DNA of 20,294 nucleotides from JANXQE01 sp035651635 (GCA_035651635.1 DASRFK010000042.1:1-20294); one strand, 5' to 3'; positions 7,648 to 15,933 are shown, numbered from the stretch's first letter. The notes: a model not told the origin generated them from the sequence alone. A program made the numbers and translations.

Positions 7648-8724
7648 ATGAAATTGGGATTGGGACTATACCGCCACCAACTGAATCAGGAGCATTACCG
7701 GTTCGCGCGGCAGTGTGGCTGCACCCACCTGGTCGTTCACTTGGTCGACTACTTTCGTTCTTCGCGCAGCAATAGACCGGGTGACCAACCCGTCGGCGAC
7801 GACACGGGTTGGGGCCTGGCCGGGGATCCTGAAGGACTGTGGACCTACGAGGAGATCCTTGAAATAAAACGTCAAATCAATACCGCCGGCCTGGAACTCG
7901 AAGCGATAGAGAATTTCGATCCGGCTCATTGGCACGATGTACTCCTGGGCGGCCCCAAAAAGCAGCAACAGCTCGGCAACCTGAAAACAATCATCCGCAA
8001 CGTCGGGCGCGCCGGCGTGCCGATCCTTGGGTATAACTTTTCCATCGCCGGGGTGGCCGGCCGGATCAAAGGACCCTTTGCGCGAGGCGGAGCCGAAGCG
8101 GTCGGGATGAATGGACCACTGGATGAGCGGATGCCTGCGGGGATGGTTTGGAATATGATCTACAGCCCAACGGCAACCCCGCAGACTGTGCCGAGTGCCA
8201 CTCACGACGAGCTTTGGCAGCGTCTGAAAGATTTTTTGGACACCGTCGTGCCGGTCGCCGAAGACGCCGGCGTGGTGCTGGCGGCCCATCCAGATGATCC
8301 GCCGATGCCCACACTGCGGAGTCAACCCCGGCTCGTGTACCAACCACATTTGTATCAAAAGCTCCTGGATTTAAAGCCAAGCCGCTCGAACGCTCTGGAA
8401 TTTTGTGTCGGAACATTGGCCGAGATGACTGAAGGCGACCTTTATCAATCCGTTCAACAATACTGCCGTCAAGGCAAGCTGGCCTACGTGCACCTGCGCA
8501 ACGTGCGCGGCAAAGCGCCGTTCTATAAAGAAAGTTTCATCGATGACGGCGATGTTGATGTGCCCCGCGTGCTGCGGATTTTGAAAGAAAACAATTTCGA
8601 AGGCGTCATTATTCCCGATCACGCTCCGCAAATGAGCTGCGCGGCACCCTGGCACGCTGGCATGGCCTTCGCCCTTGGATATCTGCGGGCCGCGATCAAT
8701 GCGTGTCAGGCTGACAACTCATAA
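7648..8724 (+). CDS. Mannonate dehydratase-like enzyme (UxuA family)
   Basis: 358-residue TIM-barrel protein of the UxuA family. UxuA dehydrates D-mannonate to 2-keto-3-deoxygluconate in glucuronate/hexuronate catabolism. Landmarks are the N-terminal GLGLYRHQLNQEHYRFARQ, VVLAAHPDDPPMP (His and Asp expected near the Mn/Fe site), ALEFCVGTLAEM, AYVHLRNVRGKAPFYKESFI followed by DDGDVDVPRVLRIL, and the C-terminal VIIPDHAPQM. It is somewhat shorter than E. coli UxuA (394 residues by memory), so a related sugar-acid dehydratase specificity is possible. The ATG at 7648 starts directly at the conserved N-terminus with no clear Shine-Dalgarno. It is nine bases ahead of the M28 peptidase gene, suggesting co-transcription even though the functions are not obviously related. 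Confidence 0.87.
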   Translation: MKLGLGLYRHQLNQEHYRFARQCGCTHLVVHLVDYFRSSRSNRPGDQPVGDDTGWGLAGDPEGLWTYEEILEIKRQINTAGLELEAIENFDPAHWHDVLLGGPKKQQQLGNLKTIIRNVGRAGVPILGYNFSIAGVAGRIKGPFARGGAEAVGMNGPLDERMPAGMVWNMIYSPTATPQTVPSATHDELWQRLKDFLDTVVPVAEDAGVVLAAHPDDPPMPTLRSQPRLVYQPHLYQKLLDLKPSRSNALEFCVGTLAEMTEGDLYQSVQQYCRQGKLAYVHLRNVRGKAPFYKESFIDDGDVDVPRVLRILKENNFEGVIIPDHAPQMSCAAPWHAGMAFALGYLRAAINACQADNS

Positions 8725-8733
8725 ACATAATAT

Positions 8734-10995
8734 ATGAACTTACATGCCCCGGTCATTCTCCTGCTGGCTTCCTTCAGCGCCGTGGGGGCCGACTCCCTCA
8801 CCAATGCGCAGCCGATGCTGGGCTTTAGTCCGGAGGCCGCGGCCAAAGAGAGGGACCTCGAAGCTCGATTCGATTCCGCTCTCAAACGGGAAAACTTGCG
8901 TGATTGGATGAAGCAGCTCACCGCGCATCCCCATCAGCTCGGATCGCCCTATGACAAAGCAAACGCCGAATTCATTGCAGACTTGTTCCGTTCCTGGGGG
9001 TACCAAACGCAAATCGAGGAATTTGAAGTTCTTTTCCCCACGCCAAAAACACGGGTCCTCGAGATGACGGCTCCGGAACACTTTACCGCCAGGCTGGCGG
9101 AGCCGCCCATTCCTCAGGATTCGACTTCCAGTCTAACCAGTGAGCAACTGCCGACTTACAACGCTTACTCCAAAGACGGCGACGTCACTGGCCAACTTGT
9201 GTACGTCAACTATGGCAGGCCCGCAGATTACGAAGTGCTCGCCGAACGCGGGGTGGACGTGGCTGGCAAAATCGTCCTGGCCCGCTACGGGGGCTGTTGG
9301 CGGGGAATCAAACCAAAGGTGGCGGCGGAGCACGGCGCCATTGGCTGCCTGATTTATTCCGATCCGCGCGACGATGGTTATTTCCAAGGCGATACCTATC
9401 CGGCCGGGGCCTGGCGCAATGAAAATGGAGCGCAACGCGGTTCGGTGTGCGATCTGCCGCTGTATCCCGGTGACCCCTTAACACCGGGGGTCGGGGCGAC
9501 CAAGGATGCGAAGCGATTGAGCCAGGCAGAAGCCCCAAGCCTGGCAAAAATTCCCGTGCTTCCGATGTCGTATGGAGATGCCACCCCTTTACTGCGCGCC
9601 TTGCGCGGGCCGGTGGCGCCGGAACCCTGGCGCGGAGCGCTCCCACTCACTTATCACCTCGGACCCGGCCCGGCGACCATTCACCTCAAGCTCGAGTTTG
9701 ATTGGAAACAAACCCCCGTCTACGACGTGATCGCCAAGTGGCCGGGCCGCGAGCGGCCAGATGAATGGGTCATCCGCGGCAACCACCAGGACGCATGGGT
9801 TTGCGGCGCTGACGATCCTGTCAGCGGCACCGTGGCTTTGCTGGAGGAAGCCCGAGCGGTCTCCGAATTGACACACCGGGGAGGGCAGCCGCGGCGAACG
9901 ATTGTTTACACCGTCTGGGATGGAGAGGAACCCGGCCTACTGGGCTCAACGGAGTGGGTCGAAACACACGCCGAGGAATTGAGCCGGAAAGCCGCCGTAT
10001 ATGTCAACACCGACAGCAACGAGCGAGGTTTTCTGAATGTCGGGGGGTCACATACGCTTGAGCGATTGATGAACGAGGTCGCCCGCGACGTTCCGGACCC
10101 GGAAACGCATGAGAGCGTCGGGACCCGCTGGCGCGCTGAGCGCATCCTCAAGGCGGCCATGGCGGATCGAAAAGAAATTCGGGACCGGCCAGACCTCCGC
10201 ATTGAGGCGCTGGGGTCGGGCTCGGATTATACTCCGTTTCTGCAGCATTTAGGCATCGCCTCGCTGAACCTCGGCTACGGCGGCGAGGGTGACGGCGGTT
10301 CGTATCATTCGGTATACGACTCATTCGACCACTTCACACGGTTCGGCGATCCGGACTTCGAATACGGCATCGTGCTGGCACGCACTTGCGGGCGGATCGT
10401 GCTTCGCATCGCCAATAGTCAGAGGCTGCCCTTTGAATTCTCAAATTTTGTGGACACGGTTGGGAGGTATGTCACGGAGGTTGAAAGACTCACCGAAGAG
10501 ATGCGAACCGGCACGGCTGAAACCAACCGTCTGTTAGCCGAGAAGACTCTGGTGGTCACTTCGGATCCCAAGCAGACCTTCGTTGCTCCCAAACCCAACC
10601 CGGAGGTCCCGTTCCTCAATTTCGCTCCGTTGCGGAATGCCTTGACCCGCCTTCAGGGCAGCGTCAGGAACTTTGAAGCCGCCCGTCGAGCAGCTCCAGC
10701 AAACGCTGCTCTCTCGGAGGATTCCCCTGCCCTGGACCAGGCGCTAACTCAGCTGGAAAGAAGCCTTTTGCACGCCGAAGGTCTCCCGCGCCGACCTTGG
10801 TACCAGCACGTCATCTATGCGCCTGGATTTTACACCGGCTACGGCGTCAAAACTCTCCCGGGAGTACGGGAAGCCATCGAACAACGAAATTGGGAAGAAG
10901 CCGCTCAGCAAATCCAAATTGCGGCCGAGGCGATCGATAAGTTCGCCTCTCAACTCGGTCGATGCGCTGAAATTGCGGGCAAAGCCGCCCCATGA
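8734..10995 (+). CDS. Secreted M28 metallopeptidase, glutamate carboxypeptidase II-like
   Basis: 753-residue zinc peptidase. The N-terminus MNLHAPVILLLASFSAVGAD is a signal peptide. A PA (protease-associated) domain follows at roughly 150-290, then the M28 catalytic domain and a transferrin-receptor-like dimerisation domain over the last 120 or so residues. The di-zinc site is complete by comparison with human GCPII: His351 and bridging Asp361 (NHQDAWVCGADD), catalytic Glu398 and ligand Glu399 (WDGEEPGLLGS), Asp427 (VNTDSNERG) and His525 (GGSYHSVYDSFDH). Spacings 351-361 and 398-427 equal those I recall for GCPII (377-387, 424-453). It would trim C-terminal residues such as glutamate from small peptides in the periplasm or outside. 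The ATG at 8734 has no Shine-Dalgarno. Confidence 0.93.
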   Translation: MNLHAPVILLLASFSAVGADSLTNAQPMLGFSPEAAAKERDLEARFDSALKRENLRDWMKQLTAHPHQLGSPYDKANAEFIADLFRSWGYQTQIEEFEVLFPTPKTRVLEMTAPEHFTARLAEPPIPQDSTSSLTSEQLPTYNAYSKDGDVTGQLVYVNYGRPADYEVLAERGVDVAGKIVLARYGGCWRGIKPKVAAEHGAIGCLIYSDPRDDGYFQGDTYPAGAWRNENGAQRGSVCDLPLYPGDPLTPGVGATKDAKRLSQAEAPSLAKIPVLPMSYGDATPLLRALRGPVAPEPWRGALPLTYHLGPGPATIHLKLEFDWKQTPVYDVIAKWPGRERPDEWVIRGNHQDAWVCGADDPVSGTVALLEEARAVSELTHRGGQPRRTIVYTVWDGEEPGLLGSTEWVETHAEELSRKAAVYVNTDSNERGFLNVGGSHTLERLMNEVARDVPDPETHESVGTRWRAERILKAAMADRKEIRDRPDLRIEALGSGSDYTPFLQHLGIASLNLGYGGEGDGGSYHSVYDSFDHFTRFGDPDFEYGIVLARTCGRIVLRIANSQRLPFEFSNFVDTVGRYVTEVERLTEEMRTGTAETNRLLAEKTLVVTSDPKQTFVAPKPNPEVPFLNFAPLRNALTRLQGSVRNFEAARRAAPANAALSEDSPALDQALTQLERSLLHAEGLPRRPWYQHVIYAPGFYTGYGVKTLPGVREAIEQRNWEEAAQQIQIAAEAIDKFASQLGRCAEIAGKAAP

Positions 10996-11002
10996 GTCGC
11001 AG

Positions 11003-11038
11003 GCGGCGAACCTGATGAATACCCTCTGGTTTCGCCGC
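11003..11038 (+). terminator. Possible terminator-like hairpin after the M28 peptidase gene
   Basis: GCGGCGAA (11003-11010) and TTCGCCGC (11031-11038) form a perfect 8-bp stem with a 20-base loop, and two further C/G pairs are possible inside. It begins eight bases after the peptidase stop codon. No T-run follows, so it is not a classic intrinsic terminator; it may simply be an intergenic stem. Confidence 0.4.
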
Positions 11039-11088
11039 ATTCTATGGTCCTGGCTTGAATGACTCCGCCGGGCTGATACGATGCGATA

Positions 11089-13557
11089 GTGGACGCCCAG
11101 AATATCGCTCATTATCGTATCGTGCGCCTCCTTGGAACCGGGGGCATGGGTGAGGTGTTTCTGGCCGAGGACACCGAATTGGAGCGATCGGTCGCTCTCA
11201 AAGTGATGTCGGCCGAGTTGGCCAAGGATGTCAGCCAACGCAAACGTTTCCGCGCGGAAGCCAAAGCGGCCTCAGGCCTTGCCCACCCGAATGTTTGCGT
11301 TATCCACGACGTCGGCGAAACCGAAGATGGCCGGCCATTCCTGGCGATGGAATATGTCCAGGGCCAAACGTTAGATAAGATCTTGCAGCAGCGCCGGCTC
11401 AGCCTTAAAGAGGCGATCAAGCTCGGAGTCGAGGTGGCTGAGGCCTTGGACGCCGCGCACGCACTGCGCATCGTGCATCGGGACATCAAACCGGCCAACA
11501 TCATGATCGATCGCCGCGGCGTGGCCAAGGTCCTCGATTTCGGCTTAGCCAAACGGTTTTCCGAGGACGAATTGGCTGCTCCTACCAGTTCGGTGCCTCA
11601 GACAAAAACCGGAATGTTGATTGGAACGCCGCAATACATGAGCCCCGAACAGGCGCTCGGCCGCGAACTCGACGCCCGCACGGACCTTTTCAGCCTGGGC
11701 GTCGTGCTGTACGAAGGCATCACCGGCCAAAGACCGTTTTTGGGCAAAACCGTGGGCGAGATCATCAATAACATCATCAATCAGCGCCCCGAACCGCTCG
11801 GCGTTCAGGACCCGCTGGTGGCCTCGGCTTTAGAGCAAATCATAGCGCACTGCCTGCAAAAGGCACCGGGCGATCGTTACGGATCTGCAAGACAGCTGGC
11901 CGATGAGCTGGGCAAAGTAAAACATCAGCTTGAGTTGGCACATCATGCTCAGGAAAAGCCAACCACCGTTCCCGGTGCCGGAGCGGCAACGACCGGGCCC
12001 GCGCCGCCCAGCCCGGCTTTGACTCAAACGAAGCGAAAAGTCACACCCCTACAGCTCGGCACGGTTTTTGTATTATTACTGCTGGCGTTGGCTCTCTTCG
12101 GTCTGGCGCACCACGTCAAGTCCAGCAGCGGCTCGAATCTGGCAACAAAAAACGGCCGGCCAAGCGACACACAGAATTCCGTTGCCGTTCTGCCCTTTGA
12201 CAATTTCAGCAGCGAAGCAGATACCGAGTACCTGAGTGATGGGCTGACGGAAGAGATCACCACCGCGTTGTCGCGGTTGCCGGGACTAAAAGTGGTCGCG
12301 CGCAACTCGGCGTTCGCTTTTAAGGGCAAAAAGGAAGATGCCCGCAAAATTGGCGCGGCACTGCAAGTGACCAAACTCTTGGAAGGAAGCATTCAAAAAA
12401 ATGGCAAACGCATTCACGTCAATGCCGAGCTAATCAATGTCGTCGATGGGTTTCGGCTGTGGTCGGAAACCTACGATCGGTCAATCGATGATGTGTTGCA
12501 GGTTCAGGAGGAGATTGCCCGTCGGATTGCCGATCGCCTGCAAGGAGGTACCGCCTTGAGCCTGCAAGCGCATAAGGCCATTAAGCCTGAGGCTTATAAA
12601 TACTATCTTCAGGGGCGCGCCGCCTGGAATAAACGAACCGATCCCAGCCTGCACAAGGCCGTGGAGTTGTTTCAGTCCGCGATCAAGACCCAGCCTGATT
12701 ACGCGGAAGCGTATGCCGCGCTGGCCGCCACTTACTTTGTCCTGCCGGAGTATTCCTCTTCCGCAACTCTTAAGGAATGCACTCCACTGGCGCGCGCAGC
12801 CGCAGAGCGCGCTTTGGACCTGGATCCTGCCTGCGCGGAATCCCACGCGGTCCTCGGTGGGCTGCAAGCCGCCCCTCCGGCCCACGATTTTCGCGGAGCG
12901 GAAGAGCATTTCCGCCGCGCGATGCAACTCGATCCCAATTACGCCACGGCGCATCATTGGTACGGCCGTTATCTGGTGATCCATGGGCAATTCGACAAGG
13001 CGCGCGCCGAGTTCGAAAAAGCCGTTGAGCTGGACCCTCTTTCTCCGTCGATTAGATCCACCATAGCCAACTGGTACTACCTCAAAGGCGATTTTGATCG
13101 CTGCATCGAAGAATCCCGCAAAGTGATTGACGCCTTCCCGGATTTCCCGCCGGTGCACGTAGCACTGGTTATGTCCTGCTTCCTCAAGGGCGATTACGAA
13201 CAAGCGCTCAAGGAGGTCGATAGCCTTCGTGCCTTGCAGGCTCAGGACCCGCTGTTCTGTCTCGAGCTTCGCGGCTATGCCCTGGCAAGGCTTGGCCGGA
13301 CCAATGAAGCGCATCAAATCGTAGCGCAACTCGAGCCGCTCTGCTCCCAAGGCAAACCCATAGAAGGGGCCATCGGCTTTGTTTACCTGGGCCTGCGCGA
13401 TTATGACCACGCAGTGGACCTGTTCCAAAAAGCCATTGACCGAGACGGCATTCCCGAAGAATTCCTGTGCGACCCCTTTTTGAATGAAGTAAGAGGTCTC
13501 CCGAAATTCCAAGCGCTCTTAAAACGAGCCGGTATCGAGCAAAACGAGTTCAGGTAA
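11089..13557 (+). CDS. Membrane Ser/Thr kinase with TolB/FlgO-like domain and TPR repeats
   Basis: 822 residues. The cytoplasmic kinase domain (about 9-275) has all key elements: glycine loop LLGTGGMGEVF, Lys38 in VALKVM, HRDIKPANIM with catalytic Asp132, DFGLAK with Asp150, and GTPQYMSPEQ. A Pro/Ala-rich linker leads to one membrane helix (about 323-342, LGTVFVLLLLALALFGLA). Then comes a SVAVLPFDNFSSEADTEYLS domain of the type found in CadC/adenylate-cyclase-like regulators (about 363-485), followed by at least five TPR-like repeats to the C-terminus. The predicted topology puts the TPRs in the periplasm, where they could bind a ligand or partner and signal inward. The GTG at 11089 is the only usable start, since an in-frame stop lies 13-15 bases upstream. 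No phosphorylation target is evident next door. Confidence 0.93.
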   Translation: MDAQNIAHYRIVRLLGTGGMGEVFLAEDTELERSVALKVMSAELAKDVSQRKRFRAEAKAASGLAHPNVCVIHDVGETEDGRPFLAMEYVQGQTLDKILQQRRLSLKEAIKLGVEVAEALDAAHALRIVHRDIKPANIMIDRRGVAKVLDFGLAKRFSEDELAAPTSSVPQTKTGMLIGTPQYMSPEQALGRELDARTDLFSLGVVLYEGITGQRPFLGKTVGEIINNIINQRPEPLGVQDPLVASALEQIIAHCLQKAPGDRYGSARQLADELGKVKHQLELAHHAQEKPTTVPGAGAATTGPAPPSPALTQTKRKVTPLQLGTVFVLLLLALALFGLAHHVKSSSGSNLATKNGRPSDTQNSVAVLPFDNFSSEADTEYLSDGLTEEITTALSRLPGLKVVARNSAFAFKGKKEDARKIGAALQVTKLLEGSIQKNGKRIHVNAELINVVDGFRLWSETYDRSIDDVLQVQEEIARRIADRLQGGTALSLQAHKAIKPEAYKYYLQGRAAWNKRTDPSLHKAVELFQSAIKTQPDYAEAYAALAATYFVLPEYSSSATLKECTPLARAAAERALDLDPACAESHAVLGGLQAAPPAHDFRGAEEHFRRAMQLDPNYATAHHWYGRYLVIHGQFDKARAEFEKAVELDPLSPSIRSTIANWYYLKGDFDRCIEESRKVIDAFPDFPPVHVALVMSCFLKGDYEQALKEVDSLRALQAQDPLFCLELRGYALARLGRTNEAHQIVAQLEPLCSQGKPIEGAIGFVYLGLRDYDHAVDLFQKAIDRDGIPEEFLCDPFLNEVRGLPKFQALLKRAGIEQNEFR

Positions 13558-13729
13558 TTTCAAATGTGGGAGTATTTGGAAATGTCAGCGACCTTGGCAA
13601 AGCCGGAGGCTTGGCACAGTGAGAGCGGCTCAAAACCATTCAGGCCCTGCGGGCAGCGCATTTATGCGGCGGAAGCGACGAACCCATCCGAGATTCAAAG
13701 GAGGCTCATGGAACTCGTCCACGTAGGTC
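13558..13729. repeat. Convergent gap with one GCGCATTTATGCGGC palindrome
   Basis: This 172-bp gap lies between the 3' ends of the kinase and DUF218 genes. The only structure I see is AGCGCATTTATGCGGC at 13655-13670 (CGCAT-TT-ATGCG stem). It belongs to the same palindrome family as the two copies at 14401-14416 and 14438-14453 on the far side of the DUF218 gene. The small open frame that begins at 13564 has no recognisable features and runs into the DUF218 gene on the other strand, so it is not called. Confidence 0.6.
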
Positions 13730-14308
13730 TCAAAACGGGCAGACACCGTAGTAGAGCCAGTAGCCGGCCATTTTAACGTACTCGACCCGGATCCGGCGGC
13801 GCAGATGTTCCTCCGACCAATCGGCCCGAGCGAAGCCGTGGTAGGATGGGCATGAATCAAAAACAAGGCCAGGCCCGTAGTGTCGGAAACACTTCAACGC
13901 GCGGCGTGAATGGTACCAGGAAGTCACGAGGATAATTTTCTTTGCGCCCATCGCGCGCAACAGCGGAATCGAGAATTGCGCGTTCTCACGTGTGGTGCGG
14001 GAGTTCGGTTCGAGCGAAATCGCGGTGGGCGGCACCCCGCGATGCATCAGCAGCAACCGGTTGCCATCGGCGTCACCCGCGCCACTGACCAGAATCTTCG
14101 GAGCAGCGCCGGCGCGAAATAACTCGGCCGCGCGAGTCGGCCGTTCGCCTGAGCCCCCACCCAAAAGCACGATCACGTCGGCCTGGACCTGGCCGTCATC
14201 GACGACGAGAACCTGCTGCGGGAACAACAGGGCGGCGGCGATCAGCAACAGGAAGGCTGCGGCTAGACCCGCGATGACCTTTCGAACATTTTTGCGAGCA
14301 ATTGGCAA
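13730..14308 (-). CDS. DUF218 (YdcF/SanA/ElyC-like) membrane-anchored protein
   Basis: 192 residues with one N-terminal membrane helix (KVIAGLAAAFLLLIAAALLF) and a DUF218 domain. Landmarks are DVIVLLGGGSGERPTRAAEL, PKILVSGAGD, the diagnostic SRTTRENAQFS, and KIILVTSWYHSRRALKCF. Members include ElyC and SanA, linked to envelope/peptidoglycan integrity, and YdcF, reported to bind S-adenosylmethionine; the biochemical role is poorly defined. The only start that includes the membrane helix is TTG at 14308; an in-frame stop lies just upstream and there is no ATG or GTG. Just upstream are degenerate direct repeats of (C)TTGATAAC. It stands alone between two palindromic repeat sites and is convergent with the kinase gene. 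Confidence 0.85.
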   Translation of the reverse strand: MPIARKNVRKVIAGLAAAFLLLIAAALLFPQQVLVVDDGQVQADVIVLLGGGSGERPTRAAELFRAGAAPKILVSGAGDADGNRLLLMHRGVPPTAISLEPNSRTTRENAQFSIPLLRAMGAKKIILVTSWYHSRRALKCFRHYGPGLVFDSCPSYHGFARADWSEEHLRRRIRVEYVKMAGYWLYYGVCPF

Positions 14309-14344
14309 ATCGTTATCAAGTTATCAGGTTTTTCAGGTTATCAA
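14309..14344. repeat. TTGATAAC direct repeats upstream of the DUF218 gene
   Basis: Read on the minus strand, the 36 bp before the TTG start contain CTTGATAAC, CTGAAAAAC, CTGATAAC and TTGATAAC in a row, which are degenerate copies of an 8-9-base unit. They could be an operator for the DUF218 gene or part of the local repeat cluster. No -10/-35 pair was assigned. Confidence 0.5.
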
Positions 14345-14398
14345 GAAGTGAGCACCTTCGCTAGGGTGCAGCGTGACGTGCGGCCAGGTATCTGCCAG

Positions 14399-14455
14399 CT
14401 GCCGCATAAATGCGGCGTTCCGCCTCTTGTCCGGAACGCTGCATTTATGCCGCAG
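14399..14455. repeat. Inverted pair of palindromic repeats overlapping the MFS 3' end
   Basis: GCCGCATAAATGCGGC (14401-14416, a perfect 7-bp stem around AA) and GCTGCATTTATGCCGC (14438-14453) are inverted copies. The flanking CGTTCCG/CGGAACG extends the pairing to about 24 bp with two mismatches around a short loop, so the whole forms one long hairpin. On the minus strand it sits exactly at the end of the MFS gene and supplies its TAA stop, so it may terminate or stabilise that transcript. Confidence 0.8.
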
Positions 14456-15917
14456 GAGCGGGCGAGATAGCTGGGTGGATGGCAATAGGTTCAAAGCGTG
14501 GAGCGCAGAGATGGTTCAGAGCAAAAGCAATGAGGTACATGCAACCGCAAATGCAGAACAGAATCGTATAAGCCGGCGTAGCGTTGCCGCGGGCCTGAAA
14601 CAGGTCAATCAGCCATCCAGTCAAAATAGGGAACAGAAAACCGCCCGCGGAGCCGGCCATGCCGCCAATCCCGATGACCGAAGCAACCGCGTCTCTGGGA
14701 AACATGTCCGAGACGGTGGTGTAAAGGTTGGCGGACCAGGCCTGGTGAGCGGAAGCGGCCAAACCGATCAGCAGCACCGCGGCCCAATCGCCAACCGCGG
14801 TGACCGCCAGCACGGGCAAAACACAGAGGGCGAACAGGAACATCCCGGTCTTGCGCGCCCGGGTGATCGACCAACCGGACCGAGCCAGATATCCCGTAAT
14901 CCAACCGCCAAAGACGCTCAGGACCGTTACGATCCCGTAGATGGTCACGATGTGCCCCCAGCTGTGTTTGATGTCCAGACCGCGCGTCCGCTTGAAATAG
15001 TCCGGCAACCAAATCAGGAAAAACCACCAGACCGGGTCGGTCAGAAACTTGGCGATGATGAAGGACCACGTCTCGCGACAACGAAGTAAACCTCCCCAGG
15101 ACAGTTGCTCGTGGCAGCGATCACCCGGCTGAGGTGTACTCGAAAGGGCCTCCTCTCCCCTACCCGCTTCTCCCGAGCGCGAGAGGGGGAAATGACAGCC
15201 TTGGCTGGAGCTTGGATGGATTCGGGGGTTCTTTTGGGTATGGTCGTCCGACCAGCTTTGGATGTAGCTGAGTTCAGCGTTGCCGACGCGTTTGCACTTT
15301 TGCGGCACATCATACCAGGCGAGCCAAAAGCACAGCCAAATCAAGCCGGCAATTCCAGCCCCCACAAAAGCCCATTGCCAGCCGTAGGTAAACGCCAGCC
15401 AGGGAATAACCGCCGGGGCAAGCAGCGCGCCGGCATTGGTGCCCGCGTTAAAAATGCTCGTAGCAAAAGCGCGTTCGGCCTTTGGAAACCAGAGGGCAAC
15501 GGCCTTGATCGCCGTCGGAAAATTGCCACCCTCACCCAATCCGAGAGCTCCGCGCGCTAGTGCAAACCCGGCAAAGTTGCCTACCAAAGCATGAGCTGCC
15601 GCGGCGATGCTCCAGGCACAGATCGAGATGGTGTAACCAATTTTGGTCCCAAACCGATCCACCAGCCAGCCGAAGCCGAGCAATCCGACCCCATACGTAA
15701 CCTGGAACACCGAATTGACCAGGCCGAATTGCTCGTTGGTCCAGCCGATTTTCTGGTCGAGAATCTCCTTGAGCAGCGAAAGGATCTGCCGATCGACGTA
15801 GTTGATCGTCGTGGCAAAAAAAAGGAGGGCGCAGATCACCCAGCGATAGTGGCCGGCTACGGGCGCCGGTGTGGAGACGGGCGCGGGCCTGAGTTGCGAG
15901 CTGCTTGCGTTTCCCAT
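14445..15917 (-). CDS. MFS transporter, anion:cation symporter (hexuronate transporter-like)
   Basis: 490-residue 12-helix permease of the ACS/ExuT branch, which usually imports sugar acids (hexuronates, aldarates) with protons. Landmarks are TTINYVDRQILSLLKEILDQ, GFGWLVDRFGTKIGYTISI, ARGALGLGEGGNFPTAIKAV, FNAGTNAGALLAPAVIPWLA and FLTDPVWWFFLIWLPDYF. The start is the ATG at 15917, 14 bases after the DeoR stop, so the two form an operon. The central loop between helices 6 and 7 (about residues 230-272) is unusually long and contains a PLSRSGEAGRGEE segment read from a C/T-rich repeat, an apparent in-frame insertion. The final residues and stop are encoded by a palindromic repeat. The substrate is unknown; linkage to a microcompartment operon suggests it may supply that pathway's sugar or sugar acid. 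Confidence 0.9.
   Translation of the reverse strand: MGNASSSQLRPAPVSTPAPVAGHYRWVICALLFFATTINYVDRQILSLLKEILDQKIGWTNEQFGLVNSVFQVTYGVGLLGFGWLVDRFGTKIGYTISICAWSIAAAAHALVGNFAGFALARGALGLGEGGNFPTAIKAVALWFPKAERAFATSIFNAGTNAGALLAPAVIPWLAFTYGWQWAFVGAGIAGLIWLCFWLAWYDVPQKCKRVGNAELSYIQSWSDDHTQKNPRIHPSSSQGCHFPLSRSGEAGRGEEALSSTPQPGDRCHEQLSWGGLLRCRETWSFIIAKFLTDPVWWFFLIWLPDYFKRTRGLDIKHSWGHIVTIYGIVTVLSVFGGWITGYLARSGWSITRARKTGMFLFALCVLPVLAVTAVGDWAAVLLIGLAASAHQAWSANLYTTVSDMFPRDAVASVIGIGGMAGSAGGFLFPILTGWLIDLFQARGNATPAYTILFCICGCMYLIAFALNHLCAPRFEPIAIHPAISPAPAA
15102..15230 (-). repeat. Repeat-like insertion inside the MFS coding sequence
   Basis: Codons for about residues 230-272 of the MFS transporter read through a low-complexity block, CCTCTCCCCTACCCGCTTCT followed by a GAGAGGGGGA segment (core 15151-15190). 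It encodes Ser/Arg/Gly/Glu-rich sequence with no counterpart in the short central loop of ACS-family relatives I can recall. The block looks like a widespread type of intergenic repeat that has landed in frame. The boundaries are approximate. Confidence 0.6.
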
Positions 15918-15933
15918 GCGAGCGTGGCTCGCT
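15918..15933. repeat. Hairpin just upstream of the MFS start codon
   Basis: GCGAGC and GCTCGC (15918-15923, 15927-15932) form a 6-bp stem with a 3-base loop. It overlaps the DeoR stop and directly precedes the MFS ATG, where a ribosome-binding site would be. It could damp MFS translation unless ribosomes arrive from the deoR-type gene; it may also be chance. Confidence 0.35.

Noticed and set aside
12481..13512. 343-codon open frame on the minus strand
   Set aside because: It is antisense to the TPR half of the kinase, shows no domain signature, and is a high-GC shadow.
13564..13776. Small open frame after the kinase gene
   Set aside because: It crosses a palindromic repeat and ends inside the DUF218 gene on the opposite strand; there is no ribosome-binding site or motif.
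14373..15089. 238-codon open frame on the plus strand
   Set aside because: It is antisense to the MFS gene, its product is low-complexity, polar and domainless, and the MFS frame shows clear membrane helices.
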